In this document: positions 1 through 8,474 of the stretch, one piece after another
Layout: each line of letters starts with the position of its first letter
How positions within the stretch are numbered: the stretch's first letter is position 1
Origin: an uncultured Shewanella sp.
GTDB taxonomy: Bacteria; Pseudomonadota; Gammaproteobacteria; Enterobacterales; Shewanellaceae
NCBI RefSeq assembly: GCF_947497935.1
Contig: NZ_CANMIO010000001.1
Coordinates: forward strand, 62,001-126,000
Reading direction: 5' to 3'
DNA length: 64,000 bases
Notes under the pieces: generated by a model
The model's input: the letters and a program-made list of their open reading frames with translations, nothing else
Told to the model about the DNA's origin: nothing
Databases searched by the model: none
Position numbers and translations under genes: made by a program

Positions 1-2217
1 GCTGCAGGTCTAGTGCTTGCAAATTTACAAGGTGGAGCTGAAAGCGTTGTTGCTGATGCCCATGTACTACCTGCTATTCATATTGATGCAGATAAAGGCG
101 ATTCACTTAAGGCTTGGTTAGCCAGTGGCGCTGAGCATAAGGCGACAATCACTGGGACAGAAGTTATTCACGATGACAAATTTGCGCGTATTGCTGCTAG
201 ATTTACGTCTCGTGGCCCAAATAAGTCGGTTCCAGATGTGATTGCCCCATCAATTGCTGCGCCGGGCGTGAGTATTTTTGCCGCTTATGCTGACGAGCAA
301 TCTGGTGGGTTTAAACAAAATCCGAATCCTAGTGATTACGGCTTCTTGAGCGGTACATCGATGGCCAGTCCGCATGTTGCAGGGGCTCTGACTTTACTTG
401 CGAGTATCCATCCGGAGTGGACCCCAGCTGAAGTTCAGTCGGCGTTAATGCTGACAGCCAATCAAGAGACATATAAAGAAGATGGTGTTACGGCATCAGA
501 TTTCTTTGACATGGGCGCTGGTTATGCCGATGTTGAAGCCGCAGCTAAAACTGGGCTAGTGATGGATGAAAGCTATGTTGATTATGTTAAAGCAGATCCA
601 GCTTTAGGCGGCCAACCATCACAGATTAACTTAGCGACTATCGCCAACGCTAAATGTGTGGGTGAATGCAGCTGGACTCGTACCGTAAAAGCGACTAAAG
701 ATGGTACTTGGACGGCAACGACTATGGGAGTGGCTGACGGCTTAGTGCTTAATGTTATCCCTGCAAGCTTTGAGCTTAAAGCGGGTGAAACTCAAGAGCT
801 GACCGTTACCGCAGATGTGTCTGCGGCAAGCAATGGCTGGAATTTCGCTAACATCAAGCTGATGGCAGAGGGGATGCCGGAGGTTAAACTGCCAGTTGCG
901 GTTAAAGGTCATAGTGATAACTTACCTGTAAGCTTTGCGATTACAGCTGGCCGTAGCGAAGGCAGCATCACCTATGCTGGCTTTACTTCGAGTGAGCTAA
1001 CCGATATTACAGCTGGTGTGTATGATAAGTCTTCAGATCTTGTTGACCCAATTTCTTTAAGTGTGCCGGAAGACGGCTTTGACTATGTGGCTATGAACTT
1101 TCCTGCATTAGCGAATGTTATCGTCTCAATCTCATCAGAAACCGCACCAGATGTCGATCTGCGTATCTTGGATAGCAGCTTTAATAAAATTGGTAGCAGT
1201 GCTGGCCCAGACTCTGACGAGTCGGTTGCATTTACTAATTTGCCTGCAGGTGTTTACTACTTAGCTGTTGATGGATATAAGGCTTCAACACCAGGCGGAA
1301 GCGATGATGTGACCATGCGAATCACTTCTGTTTTAGCTAATGAAGAGTCACTGAGTGATGATGTTTCTGTGGCAGTTGAAGAGTCTGAAGGCGAGTTTAG
1401 TCTGACTTTCGATTGGGATAGCGATAATAGTGTGTCTGGTATTGTTATTTTGGAGTCAGGTGACAAGCTTCATCAAGTGCAAGTCCCTATTAGCATTACC
1501 CGTAAAGACGATGTCTCTCATATCCATAGCTTATCAGATGCGATGGTGGCGGGTGTAGCGAGTCGAGTTAGCTTTAATGTTGCACCTAACTTTAGTGATG
1601 CGGATAAAGCGTACTCGTTCACAGCGCAGATGTCTGCGGGTCATAAGGTTGCGAACATCTCTAATGGTGGTACCCAAGAGGGCAATACTATTACTTGGAG
1701 TGTGGTCCAAGAGGCGTCATCTGGCGAAGCTTTATCTGTAGGTTTCGACTTGATCCCAACGAAAGCGGGCTTAGCTTATGCTATGAAATTGACCAATGAG
1801 CTTGAAGGTAACATGGTTGAGGAAACGGTGAAATTTGGTGTTAGCGAAGTCGCTCCGGTGGCTAGGGTTGATGCGCCAAGCTGGGCTGTCGAAGGCATGG
1901 TTGTGAATGTTACTGGTTCAGCTTCTTACGATGGTAATGATGATGAGTTGACTTATGAGTGGCTACAGACTGGCGGATTACCCGTTTTATTTGATAAGAA
2001 AGCCGAGTCGTTTAGTTTTAAAGCACCGAATGTAGCTAGCGAAGGGGCTATTTTGTCATTCGAACTTACAGTGACCGATAGTAACGGTAACTCAGATAGT
2101 TCGACTGCAATCGTGTCAGTAACTGAAGCTAAAGAGCTGGATAAAGGTGGTTCTGTAGGCTGGATGGGGCTATTGCTTCTACCAGTAGTATGGATGCGTC
2201 GAAAATTGAAAGCTTAA
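1..2217 (+). CDS. Subtilisin-like (S8) serine protease, C-terminal part, GlyGly-CTERM
   Basis: The frame is open to the left edge, so the N-terminus, including the catalytic Asp and His, lies outside the window. The first ~40 codons resemble the end of a protease-associated (PA) insert. The catalytic Ser lies in GTSMASPHVAGA (Ser codon at 358-360), the S8 signature. Downstream are several beta-sandwich stretches, including a pre-peptidase-like segment (about codons 350-430) and a PKD/cadherin-like segment near the end. The C-terminus is a GlyGly-CTERM signal: GGSVGWMG (from 2146), a hydrophobic stretch, then RRKLKA. Proteins with this tail are processed by rhombosortase and exported by type II secretion. 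It is probably a secreted or surface protease used for protein degradation. Family assignment is firm; substrate is unknown. Confidence 0.95.
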   Translation, partial: AAGLVLANLQGGAESVVADAHVLPAIHIDADKGDSLKAWLASGAEHKATITGTEVIHDDKFARIAARFTSRGPNKSVPDVIAPSIAAPGVSIFAAYADEQSGGFKQNPNPSDYGFLSGTSMASPHVAGALTLLASIHPEWTPAEVQSALMLTANQETYKEDGVTASDFFDMGAGYADVEAAAKTGLVMDESYVDYVKADPALGGQPSQINLATIANAKCVGECSWTRTVKATKDGTWTATTMGVADGLVLNVIPASFELKAGETQELTVTADVSAASNGWNFANIKLMAEGMPEVKLPVAVKGHSDNLPVSFAITAGRSEGSITYAGFTSSELTDITAGVYDKSSDLVDPISLSVPEDGFDYVAMNFPALANVIVSISSETAPDVDLRILDSSFNKIGSSAGPDSDESVAFTNLPAGVYYLAVDGYKASTPGGSDDVTMRITSVLANEESLSDDVSVAVEESEGEFSLTFDWDSDNSVSGIVILESGDKLHQVQVPISITRKDDVSHIHSLSDAMVAGVASRVSFNVAPNFSDADKAYSFTAQMSAGHKVANISNGGTQEGNTITWSVVQEASSGEALSVGFDLIPTKAGLAYAMKLTNELEGNMVEETVKFGVSEVAPVARVDAPSWAVEGMVVNVTGSASYDGNDDELTYEWLQTGGLPVLFDKKAESFSFKAPNVASEGAILSFELTVTDSNGNSDSSTAIVSVTEAKELDKGGSVGWMGLLLLPVVWMRRKLKA

Positions 2218-2241
2218 GGCTAAAGCACTAAAGTCATAAAC

Positions 2242-2274
2242 AATAAAAGGCTAACATGAGTTAGCCTTTTATTT
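2242..2274. terminator. Bidirectional terminator between protease gene and asnC
   Basis: A 13-bp inverted repeat, AATAAAAGGCTAA (2242-2254) and TTAGCCTTTTATT (2261-2273), has T-rich tails on both strands. It sits between two convergent genes and can serve both. Confidence 0.9.
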
Positions 2275-2286
2275 ATTAAAAAATTA

Positions 2287-2748
2287 TTAAGGCTTAACCT
2301 CCCGTACGATGGGATTTTGTAAAATAATGAGTGTTTCGGTCGATTGGATCTCATCGATAGATTGGATACGATTAATCAATACATGCTGTAGTCCATCGAT
2401 AGATTGGCACATAACCTTTACAAACATACTGTAGTTACCAGTGGTGTAGTAAGCCTCAACGACCTCTTCTAGAGCATTGAGTTTAGAGATGGCGGCAGGG
2501 TAGTCTCCGGCACTCTTTAAGTTAATACCGATAAAACAGCATACATCGTAACCTAAGGCCTTAGGGTTCACAGTGATCTGTGCGCCAGTGATGATCCCCG
2601 CCTGTTTCATTTTCTCAACGCGAACATGTATGGTGCCGGCACTGACCCCGAAGCGTTTAGCTAACTCGGCGAAGGGCGTTCTGGCTTCTTTCATTAATGC
2701 TGACAGGATTTGATTGTCGAGCGAGTCTCTTTGAAATGGGACTTCCAT
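2287..2748 (-). CDS. asnC: AsnC, Lrp-family transcriptional regulator
   Basis: This 153-residue protein has an N-terminal helix-turn-helix (about residues 10-55, with FGVSAGTIHVRVEKMKQAGI) and a C-terminal RAM ligand-binding domain. It is nearly collinear with E. coli AsnC (EAYYTTGNYS, ending in TLIILQNPIVREVKP), which activates asparagine synthetase asnA in response to asparagine. asnA is not in this window, so its target must lie elsewhere. A 10-bp palindrome GTTAGCTAAC (2773-2782) lies about 25 bp upstream of the start and could be an autoregulatory site; that is only a guess. Confidence 0.93.
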   Translation of the reverse strand: MEVPFQRDSLDNQILSALMKEARTPFAELAKRFGVSAGTIHVRVEKMKQAGIITGAQITVNPKALGYDVCCFIGINLKSAGDYPAAISKLNALEEVVEAYYTTGNYSMFVKVMCQSIDGLQHVLINRIQSIDEIQSTETLIILQNPIVREVKP

Positions 2749-3112
2749 AATAAATAGGTCAATTGCTTATTAGTTAGCTAACCAATTTACGTATTTTTTG
2801 ATGGATATTCTACTGATTTATCAGAGAAGTGAGTGACTGGCTCACCTTATATAAAGTGACCGTGCTAAATATAACCATTGCTCTTCTAGCTTTAGCTCAT
2901 TGTTGATGAACATATTGAGGTTAGGATGAATAGCAAGTGATGGCTGTGAATAGGAAAAGAGGGAAGTGAAAAGAGTAAAGTCGAAGCTAAGTTATCAATG
3001 GCCTCATTCTCTCTATGTAGGAACTTGGCCATTTGATAAGATTAAATCGAGTAGTTTGGTACGTCGCGATTTAGGCGTTCGCAGCTGTGAGGCCACTTTT
3101 TAACCGCAGAGG
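2749..3112. other. Intergenic region upstream of asnC
   Basis: This 364-base gap lies between the asnC start and the rluA stop. It contains the GTTAGCTAAC palindrome (2773-2782) and a small hairpin GTGAG...CTCAC (2829-2845). I see no gene with a convincing start signal and no clear terminator for rluA. Confidence 0.5.
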
Positions 3113-3790
3113 CTATTGCTCGCCCTCTGCGTCCATAAAGGGCGCATCACAACTAAAGGTCATTTTCTCTTTAGTGTAAGGATGAGTAATGGTTAGCGAT
3201 TGCGCGTGTAACAATAGACGCGGTGCGAGTCGTTTGGCTAACGGGTCGGCGTAGAAGTTATCACCTAAAATTGGGTGTCCCAGCGCCATCATATGGACAC
3301 GTAGCTGATGAGAACGACCTGTGATCGGGGTGAGCTTAACTAAGGTTGAGCGTTTGCCATAGCTGATCACTTCATAATGAGTCTGTGAAGGCTTGCCTAT
3401 CTTATGGTCCACTTTCTGTTTTGGACGGTTTGGCCAGTCACAAATAAGCGGTAAGTTAACTGTGCCGTGTGTCTCTTTGACATGACCCGCAACCCTCGCA
3501 TAATAGGTCTTTTCGGTTTCTCTTTCTCTGAATTGACGCTTGAGCTCCGACTCGGCGCTGCGCAGCAAGGCTACCACTATGACGCCAGAGGTCGCCATAT
3601 CTAGGCGGTGGACGATTTTTGCATTTGGAAATTCGGCCAATACTCGGGTGTAAGTACTGTCAGCATGGGCTGGATCTCGCCCGGGAACAGATAACAGACC
3701 CGACGGCTTATTAACGACCATAATGTCTCTGTCTTGATGTAAGACTTCAAGCCAAGGCGATGTGGGAGGAGAGTAGACGAAATCTGTCAT
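3113..3790 (-). CDS. rluA: RluA, 23S rRNA (U746) / tRNA (U32) pseudouridine synthase
   Basis: At 225 residues it matches the size of E. coli RluA (219). The catalytic motif HRLDMATSG carries the nucleophilic Asp at residue 64. Other family signatures are NKPSGLLSVPG, FRERETEKTYYARV, LPLICDWPNRPKQK and GRSHQLRVHM...LGHPILGD. RluA converts U746 in 23S rRNA and U32 in several tRNAs to pseudouridine. There is no N-terminal S4 domain, as expected for RluA rather than RluC/RluD. It appears to be transcribed alone. Confidence 0.95.
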   Translation of the reverse strand: MTDFVYSPPTSPWLEVLHQDRDIMVVNKPSGLLSVPGRDPAHADSTYTRVLAEFPNAKIVHRLDMATSGVIVVALLRSAESELKRQFRERETEKTYYARVAGHVKETHGTVNLPLICDWPNRPKQKVDHKIGKPSQTHYEVISYGKRSTLVKLTPITGRSHQLRVHMMALGHPILGDNFYADPLAKRLAPRLLLHAQSLTITHPYTKEKMTFSCDAPFMDAEGEQ

Positions 3791-3897
3791 GATTGAACCT
3801 TATTAAAAATGCGCGGCAAAGATACCTCTTAGGCCGTTCTTCATGCAAGCAGATTCGAGATAATCCGTAACAACTCGTCTGTATCATTAAGAAAAGA

Positions 3898-4188
3898 CTA
3901 TGAGAAGCCTTCTCCGTTAACATGCATGATGGCAAAGGTCCAAACCACAAATGCCAGTGCACAGTGGATCAAGGCATAAAAGGATTGGTCTAGGCGGCCC
4001 ATGCTTCTGGCATCCCAGATCAGGTAGAGATGTAACAAGATAATGATGGGGAAAAGGGCTAATAACGGGTATAGGCTTAATACGCTGGCATCACCAAACA
4101 CTAAGCGGCTGAGCAGTGCCCAAACAACCATAAACCCAGTGATCATCGGTGGCATCGCAATGCGATACTGTTCAGGGTATGGGAACAT
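3898..4188 (-). CDS. Small conserved-looking membrane protein, unknown function
   Basis: About 96 residues from the ATG at 4188, preferred over the ATG at 4200 because a strong Shine-Dalgarno GGAGG lies 5 nt before it. There are three hydrophobic stretches: about 14-32 (MITGFMVVWALLSRLVF), 38-60 and 78-96, probably membrane helices. Charged residues are few and no motif is recognised. It lies just downstream of a methyltransferase and another small membrane protein on the same strand, so the three may form an operon. Function is unknown. Confidence 0.7.
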   Translation of the reverse strand: MFPYPEQYRIAMPPMITGFMVVWALLSRLVFGDASVLSLYPLLALFPIIILLHLYLIWDARSMGRLDQSFYALIHCALAFVVWTFAIMHVNGEGFS

Positions 4189-4232
4189 GCAGGCCTCCAT
4201 TGCTTGCCATTTTATCTCGATGGATATTACTC

Positions 4233-4784
4233 CTAAGGCTTTTGAGCAATAAGCTGTGCCTTATAGCTCGCCTTGGGTAGTTCTCCGAATAGATCTTCAG
4301 CGTACTGGAGAGTGTGCCAATTGGCAAATATTGCTCGTAATTCATCCGCTTTGAGTAAGAAGTTGGGATTTTTCGGTCGACCTATTTGCGCTTGCTGTTC
4401 GGTAAAGGTTTCATAAATAATCAGCCCTTCAGGCTTGATACAATTCATGATTTGCTGGAAGAGAGGGCGGTGCAGATAATTAAAAACCAGTACAATATCG
4501 TAGTGCTCGGCGGGGAGGTTCGGCGCGCTGCCATCTTCGAGATCCCACTCAAGTAACTCGATATTGCTATCGTCTGCGGTGACATCTAAGCCAGCTAGAT
4601 TACGGTCGAGGTAGCTTACATGGCAGCCTCTGTCGCTGAACCATTGGCCATTGCGACCGCTACCACAGGCTAGATCGAGTACCTTACAACCGGGTGTTAG
4701 GTATTGAGTGAGTGCTGAATACTGAGTAATAAGCGCTGCGGCATTAGCCTTTAACTTCTTTTCTTCCACCAATTCTGCGTCCAT
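4233..4784 (-). CDS. Class I SAM-dependent methyltransferase (TehB-like)
   Basis: This 183-residue protein has a Rossmann methyltransferase fold: motif I VLDLACGSGRNG (about residues 35-46), the motif II acidic region SYLDRN, and IVLVFNYLHRPLFQ followed by PEGLIIYETF. The arrangement resembles small TehB/tellurite-resistance-type methyltransferases, but the substrate cannot be read from sequence. Its start overlaps the 3' end of the upstream membrane-protein gene by about 41 bp, indicating translational coupling. Confidence 0.85.
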   Translation of the reverse strand: MDAELVEEKKLKANAAALITQYSALTQYLTPGCKVLDLACGSGRNGQWFSDRGCHVSYLDRNLAGLDVTADDSNIELLEWDLEDGSAPNLPAEHYDIVLVFNYLHRPLFQQIMNCIKPEGLIIYETFTEQQAQIGRPKNPNFLLKADELRAIFANWHTLQYAEDLFGELPKASYKAQLIAQKP

Positions 4785-5154
4785 GTACTATTGAAAAGTG
4801 TCTAAGCCCAGCTGGGCCATGAGATACGACTACTGATAATAACACGATAGCGATCAGCAGCTCTGGCTTGTATGTGGCAAAGGGGATAAATAAACCGAGT
4901 AAGCCGAGCTTTACCAAGGTTAATACGCCCTTTAGTTGGATAAGCCAGCGCCAGTCACGCACAATTTCCCAAGCCATCATGGCTGCGCCTGTAGCCATGG
5001 CCATGATCCAGTAGACTAGCCATTGCTCTTGAGGAACGTGCAGTAAAATGCCACCGCCAGCTCCTGTGATCCCCAAAATATGCAAAGCGCGTAGGGCTGT
5101 CTTAGAAAGCCGTTGGACCATAAATTGTTTTTCGGTGAGTTCTTTTCTGGCCAT
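4744..5154 (-). CDS. Small multi-spanning membrane protein, unknown function
   Basis: This 136-residue protein has a basic N-terminus (about 1-20) followed by roughly four hydrophobic segments (about 22-42, 46-64, 75-93 and 96-112) and a basic tail (GRRIGGRKEVKG). I do not recognise the family. The 3' end overlaps the methyltransferase start, and the same-strand gene order suggests an operon of membrane protein, methyltransferase and second membrane protein. No catalytic motif is visible. Confidence 0.7.
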   Translation of the reverse strand: MARKELTEKQFMVQRLSKTALRALHILGITGAGGGILLHVPQEQWLVYWIMAMATGAAMMAWEIVRDWRWLIQLKGVLTLVKLGLLGLFIPFATYKPELLIAIVLLSVVVSHGPAGLRHFSIVHGRRIGGRKEVKG

Positions 5155-5659
5155 ATTTAAGGAGTCTTGAGCTGCTAGGTTGGCGTAAATCTTATCAGGA
5201 AATGACCATTTGAAAAGCGCTGAGAGATCACAAGCTCAGCTTTATGGACAGTTTTGATTATTTTGACGGAGATAATACGGGCGATGCAGCAAATTTGTGA
5301 GGCAGATATCGATACCTCTTTGTAGATAGTGTTAAGCTAGCGCCTATATGCTTACTCCTTGCTATTATTGATATTTTCATGCTCAGTCAATAATGGCTTC
5401 GATCTGAACGGCGGAGATAATTTATCCTTAACTCCTTAGCAAAGCCCTCAGAATAAGCTGGAAAGCGAGCTGTCAGGAGCTCGCTTTTTCTTTGCCTGTC
5501 ATTTGCAGTCCCCACTCAAATCCATCGTTCTTTGCTGTCTTTTTTGCATTTAACATCTATATATTTAGAGGCAAAAAATAACCCTAAGGTGACTACTTTC
5601 TAATAGCGATTGGTATACACTGTTGAAGTTTCCCTCCTCATTTAGATAAGGTTTCTACA
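5155..5659. other. 505-base intergenic region before ldhA
   Basis: No protein-coding gene is supported here. It holds two well-formed hairpins on the plus strand (5361-5397 and 5462-5487), the second followed by a T run, listed separately as a candidate small RNA. The 170 bases after them should contain the ldhA promoter; I could not pick a convincing -35/-10 pair. Confidence 0.6.
5358..5490 (+). ncRNA. Candidate small RNA with orphan terminator
   Basis: An 11-bp inverted repeat (GCTATTATTGA 5361-5371, TCAATAATGGC 5387-5397, one G-U pair) is followed by a perfect 10-bp terminator stem (AAAGCGAGCT 5462-5471, AGCTCGCTTT 5478-5487) with a TTTTTC tail. The T run exists only on the plus strand, yet no plus-strand protein gene lies upstream for about 3 kb. 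A weak -10 (TATATG, 5345-5350) would start RNA right at the first stem. I do not recognise a known RNA family. The call rests on structure alone. Confidence 0.4.
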
Positions 5660-6649
5660 ATGAAAATAGGCTTCTTTAGCGCTAAACATTACGACACCCA
5701 GTATTTTGATCGCACTAATGCCGCTTTCAGTGCCAACATTGAGTACTTCGATTATCGCCTTTGCATGCAAACGGTTAAGTTAGCCGAGGGCTTTGAGATC
5801 GTGTGTGCCTTCGTCAATGACTCACTGTGTGAAGAGGTGTTAGTGGAGTTAGCACAAGGTGGCACCAAGATTATTGCCATGCGCTGTGCAGGCTTTAACA
5901 ATGTCGACCTAAAAGCTGCCGAGCGTTTAGGGATGAAGGTGGTGAATGTGCCAGCCTATTCTCCTGAATCTGTAGCAGAGCACACAGTGGCACTCATGCT
6001 GACCCTAAACCGTAAAATTCATAAAGCATACCAGCGCACCCGAGATGCGAATTTCTCATTGGAGGGCTTAGTCGGCTTTAACATGCATGGCCGCACCGTA
6101 GGTGTCATAGGTACGGGTAAGATTGGTCTAGCAACTATCAAGGTGCTTCAAGGTTTTGGTTGTAAAGTCGTGGCTCATGACCCCTACCCGAACCAAGCGG
6201 TTATCGATTTAGGTATCGAGTACTTGTCTCTCGAGCAGCTTTACCCCATCTGCGACGTGATTAGCCTGCATTGCCCATTAACTCAAGATAATCACCATCT
6301 GCTCAGTGAGAACAGTTTTAGCCAAATGAAACCCGGCGTCATGGTGATTAACACTAGCCGTGGTGGTCTGCTAAACGCCCTCGATGCAATGGAAGCGCTA
6401 AAATCTGGTCAGCTTGGCTCATTAGGTTTAGATGTCTACGAGAATGAGAAAGAGCTTTTCTTCGAAGATAAGTCGAGTGAGATCATTCAAGATGACGTCT
6501 TTAGACGCCTATCGGCATGCCATAACGTGATTTTTACTGGCCATCAGGCATTCTTAACCGAGGAAGCCTTGAGCGCCATTGCACATACGACACTGACCAA
6601 CGTCACTCAGCTACTAGCGGGAGAACATTGCCCCAATCTGCTGTATTAA
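5660..6649 (+). CDS. ldhA: Fermentative D-lactate dehydrogenase LdhA
   Basis: This 329-residue NAD-dependent 2-hydroxyacid dehydrogenase reduces pyruvate to D-lactate. The NAD-binding motif VGVIGTGKIG lies at about 147-156. The substrate-binding Arg is in NTSRGGLL (about 231-238), and the catalytic His is in TGHQAFLT (about residue 295). The start MKIGFFSAKHYD and the motif MRCAGFNNVD are typical of LdhA rather than other D-2-hydroxyacid dehydrogenases. The start ATG follows AAGG at a suitable distance. A candidate sRNA precedes it, and the dienelactone-hydrolase-like gene follows 75 bp later on the same strand. Confidence 0.95.
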   Translation: MKIGFFSAKHYDTQYFDRTNAAFSANIEYFDYRLCMQTVKLAEGFEIVCAFVNDSLCEEVLVELAQGGTKIIAMRCAGFNNVDLKAAERLGMKVVNVPAYSPESVAEHTVALMLTLNRKIHKAYQRTRDANFSLEGLVGFNMHGRTVGVIGTGKIGLATIKVLQGFGCKVVAHDPYPNQAVIDLGIEYLSLEQLYPICDVISLHCPLTQDNHHLLSENSFSQMKPGVMVINTSRGGLLNALDAMEALKSGQLGSLGLDVYENEKELFFEDKSSEIIQDDVFRRLSACHNVIFTGHQAFLTEEALSAIAHTTLTNVTQLLAGEHCPNLLY

Positions 6650-6724
6650 AATATCCTCATCGTTTACTCGCCGCAGATGTGGCGAGTGACAGTTTAATTA
6701 CCAGCGTCTAAGGAAAGAGAGCCG

Positions 6725-7462
6725 ATGATCATTACTCACGAAGTTCATGATATTTCGACCGCGACAGGTACCATGCGGACCTACCTATATCGCCCAGATT
6801 GTGAAGGGCAATTCGCCACCATTATTTTTTATTCAGAGATCTTCCAGCAAACTGCGCCGATAGCCCGCGCCGCAGCGATCCTCGCCGGTCATGGTTTTGT
6901 GGTGTTGGTGCCTGAGGCATTTCATGAGCTAAACCCTATCGGTACCGTACTTGCGTACGACGATATAGGTAAAGATAAAGGTAATGCCGACAAATTTGCT
7001 AAGCGGCTTGAAGATCATGACAGCGACACCGAGGCGCTGGTGGACTTTGCTCGCAGCTTAAGTTTTTGTAGCAGTAATATTGGTAGCATGGGGGTGTGTA
7101 TTGGCGGGCACTTAGCCTACCGTGCGGCGCTTAACCCTGATATTCAAGGTGCCTTCTGTTTATACCCAACCGATATCCATTCCAACACCTTGCCTTGTGA
7201 TAAGGGCAATGACTCCTTAAGCCGAACCGGCGATATCGCGGCGGAACTGGTGATGGTGTTTGGTAAGCAAGACCCTCACGTATCCAGTGAAGGGCGAAAG
7301 CTGGTGTACAACAAGCTTGAAGCTACCGAGGTTAAATTTAACTGGCTGGAAGTGAATGCCCAGCATGCCTTTATGCGTGATGAAGGGGATAGGTATGATC
7401 CCGCGCTGGCATTGCAGATGTATCTGCAGGCGGTAGCATTTTTTCAACGAACGCTTAAGTAG
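6725..7462 (+). CDS. Dienelactone hydrolase family protein
   Basis: This 245-residue alpha/beta hydrolase has the three catalytic positions of dienelactone hydrolases: a Cys nucleophile in GVCIGGH (about residue 125), Asp in GKQDPHVS (about 182) and His in NAQHAFMRD (about 213). Cys in place of Ser is typical of DLH. There is no signal peptide, so it should be cytoplasmic. The natural substrate is unknown. It lies 75 bp after ldhA and is followed by a strong terminator, so the two could share a transcript. Confidence 0.88.
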   Translation: MIITHEVHDISTATGTMRTYLYRPDCEGQFATIIFYSEIFQQTAPIARAAAILAGHGFVVLVPEAFHELNPIGTVLAYDDIGKDKGNADKFAKRLEDHDSDTEALVDFARSLSFCSSNIGSMGVCIGGHLAYRAALNPDIQGAFCLYPTDIHSNTLPCDKGNDSLSRTGDIAAELVMVFGKQDPHVSSEGRKLVYNKLEATEVKFNWLEVNAQHAFMRDEGDRYDPALALQMYLQAVAFFQRTLK

Positions 7463-7574
7463 CGCAGAAAACTCATATTGAAAACCAATATTTAAAACGA
7501 ATGCTCAAAGCAAATGTTCTGGCATAGTGTTGAAAAGTCATATTAAAAATGCGCATCGCTTCCATTAAAGCAAA

Positions 7575-7606
7575 TAAAAAAGGGCCAGTATTACTGGCCC
7601 TTTTTA
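7575..7606. terminator. Bidirectional terminator
   Basis: An inverted repeat around AGGGCCAGTA and TTACTGGCCC (7581-7600) is flanked by A5 on the left and T5 on the right. It lies between the convergent hydrolase and DUF3332 genes. Confidence 0.9.
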
Positions 7607-7644
7607 AATCACGGAGTAAGCATTATTAATGATACCGATAGGTA

Positions 7645-8169
7645 TTAACCTTGCTGGTAAGCCGCAAGCTCATCTGTGCTTACGCGAGCGATGAAAGTGT
7701 TATCTAGATAGAAATCAACATGCTCGTCTTGCTTAACACCAGACATAACCTGCTGGCTGCCATCTTCATAAACTAATGTCATTGCCAAGGTATTTTCGTC
7801 AGTCGCAACCATTGAAGCACTCGTTAACTTAACGTTTTTTAGCGGAGCTGTGGTTAGGTCGCCATCAATATGTTGGTTTACTTTGAAAATCGCTTCAACT
7901 GGCATATCAACAACAGCAGGTGAACGGCCCGTTATTGGGTTAGTACCCGTCCAGAACTCGATGCTGTTAAGGATAAATAGATCGCCTGTTGCCGCGAAAC
8001 CATAGATAGGGCTCATAAGAATGAATAGGCCAGCACGACCGTAACGATTGTCTACTGCACTTAGGTTAGCTTTAGTTACCATGGCACTTAGGCCCATTTG
8101 TCCCATACAGCCGGTAAGTTGAGTGCTTAGGATTGCAGTTAGCGCGACTGCAGAAATTGTCTTTTTCAT
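7645..8169 (-). CDS. DUF3332 lipoprotein
   Basis: About 174 residues from the ATG at 8169 (MKKTISAVAL); the longer frame needs a TTG start. It has a lipoprotein signal peptide with lipobox LTGC, so the mature protein should be lipidated. The remainder (YGRAGLFILMSPIYGFAATGDLF, then EFWTGTNPITGRSPAV) matches DUF3332 proteins as I know them, including a short internal hydrophobic segment. Function is unknown. Its upstream region is unusually A/C-rich on the coding strand. Confidence 0.8.
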   Translation of the reverse strand: MKKTISAVALTAILSTQLTGCMGQMGLSAMVTKANLSAVDNRYGRAGLFILMSPIYGFAATGDLFILNSIEFWTGTNPITGRSPAVVDMPVEAIFKVNQHIDGDLTTAPLKNVKLTSASMVATDENTLAMTLVYEDGSQQVMSGVKQDEHVDFYLDNTFIARVSTDELAAYQQG

Positions 8170-8444
8170 GGATATTTTCAAGTGATTTTAGAATTGCGCA
8201 GATTGTATGTATCGACAAAAAAGGAAATGAGATCCAGGTCGCAACTCTGGGTTGGAAACTTGTTTTGTTTGTGGCGGCTTTGGTGGTGATTGTTTGCTTG
8301 GTGTGGTGCTTGTGTTTATATCTGGTTTGCTGCTGCTTTTTGTCGGTAGCTGTGTGTAAATTGTTGTGTCGAACAGGTAGCCATCCATGCGAGTGTCTTT
8401 AACCGCAGCATTTTATTGAAGCGGGTTTTTTCACGTTGTTTGGG

Positions 8445-8450
8445 TATAAT
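8445..8450 (+). promoter_or_regulatory. Predicted -10 box of the spermidine-synthase-like gene
   Basis: A perfect TATAAT lies 24 nt upstream of ATG 8475. No good -35 is seen at 16-18 bp spacing. Its position supports the downstream start codon. Confidence 0.55.
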
Positions 8451-8474
8451 AGCGCCCCAATTGTCGGAGCGCTC

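Noticed and set aside
3747..3962. A 71-codon minus-strand frame next to rluA
   Set aside because: It overlaps the start of rluA in another frame and lacks support.
8188..8388. A Pro/Ser/Thr-rich 66-codon minus-strand frame before the DUF3332 gene
   Set aside because: It follows from the A/C bias of the leader; composition and start signal do not support a gene.
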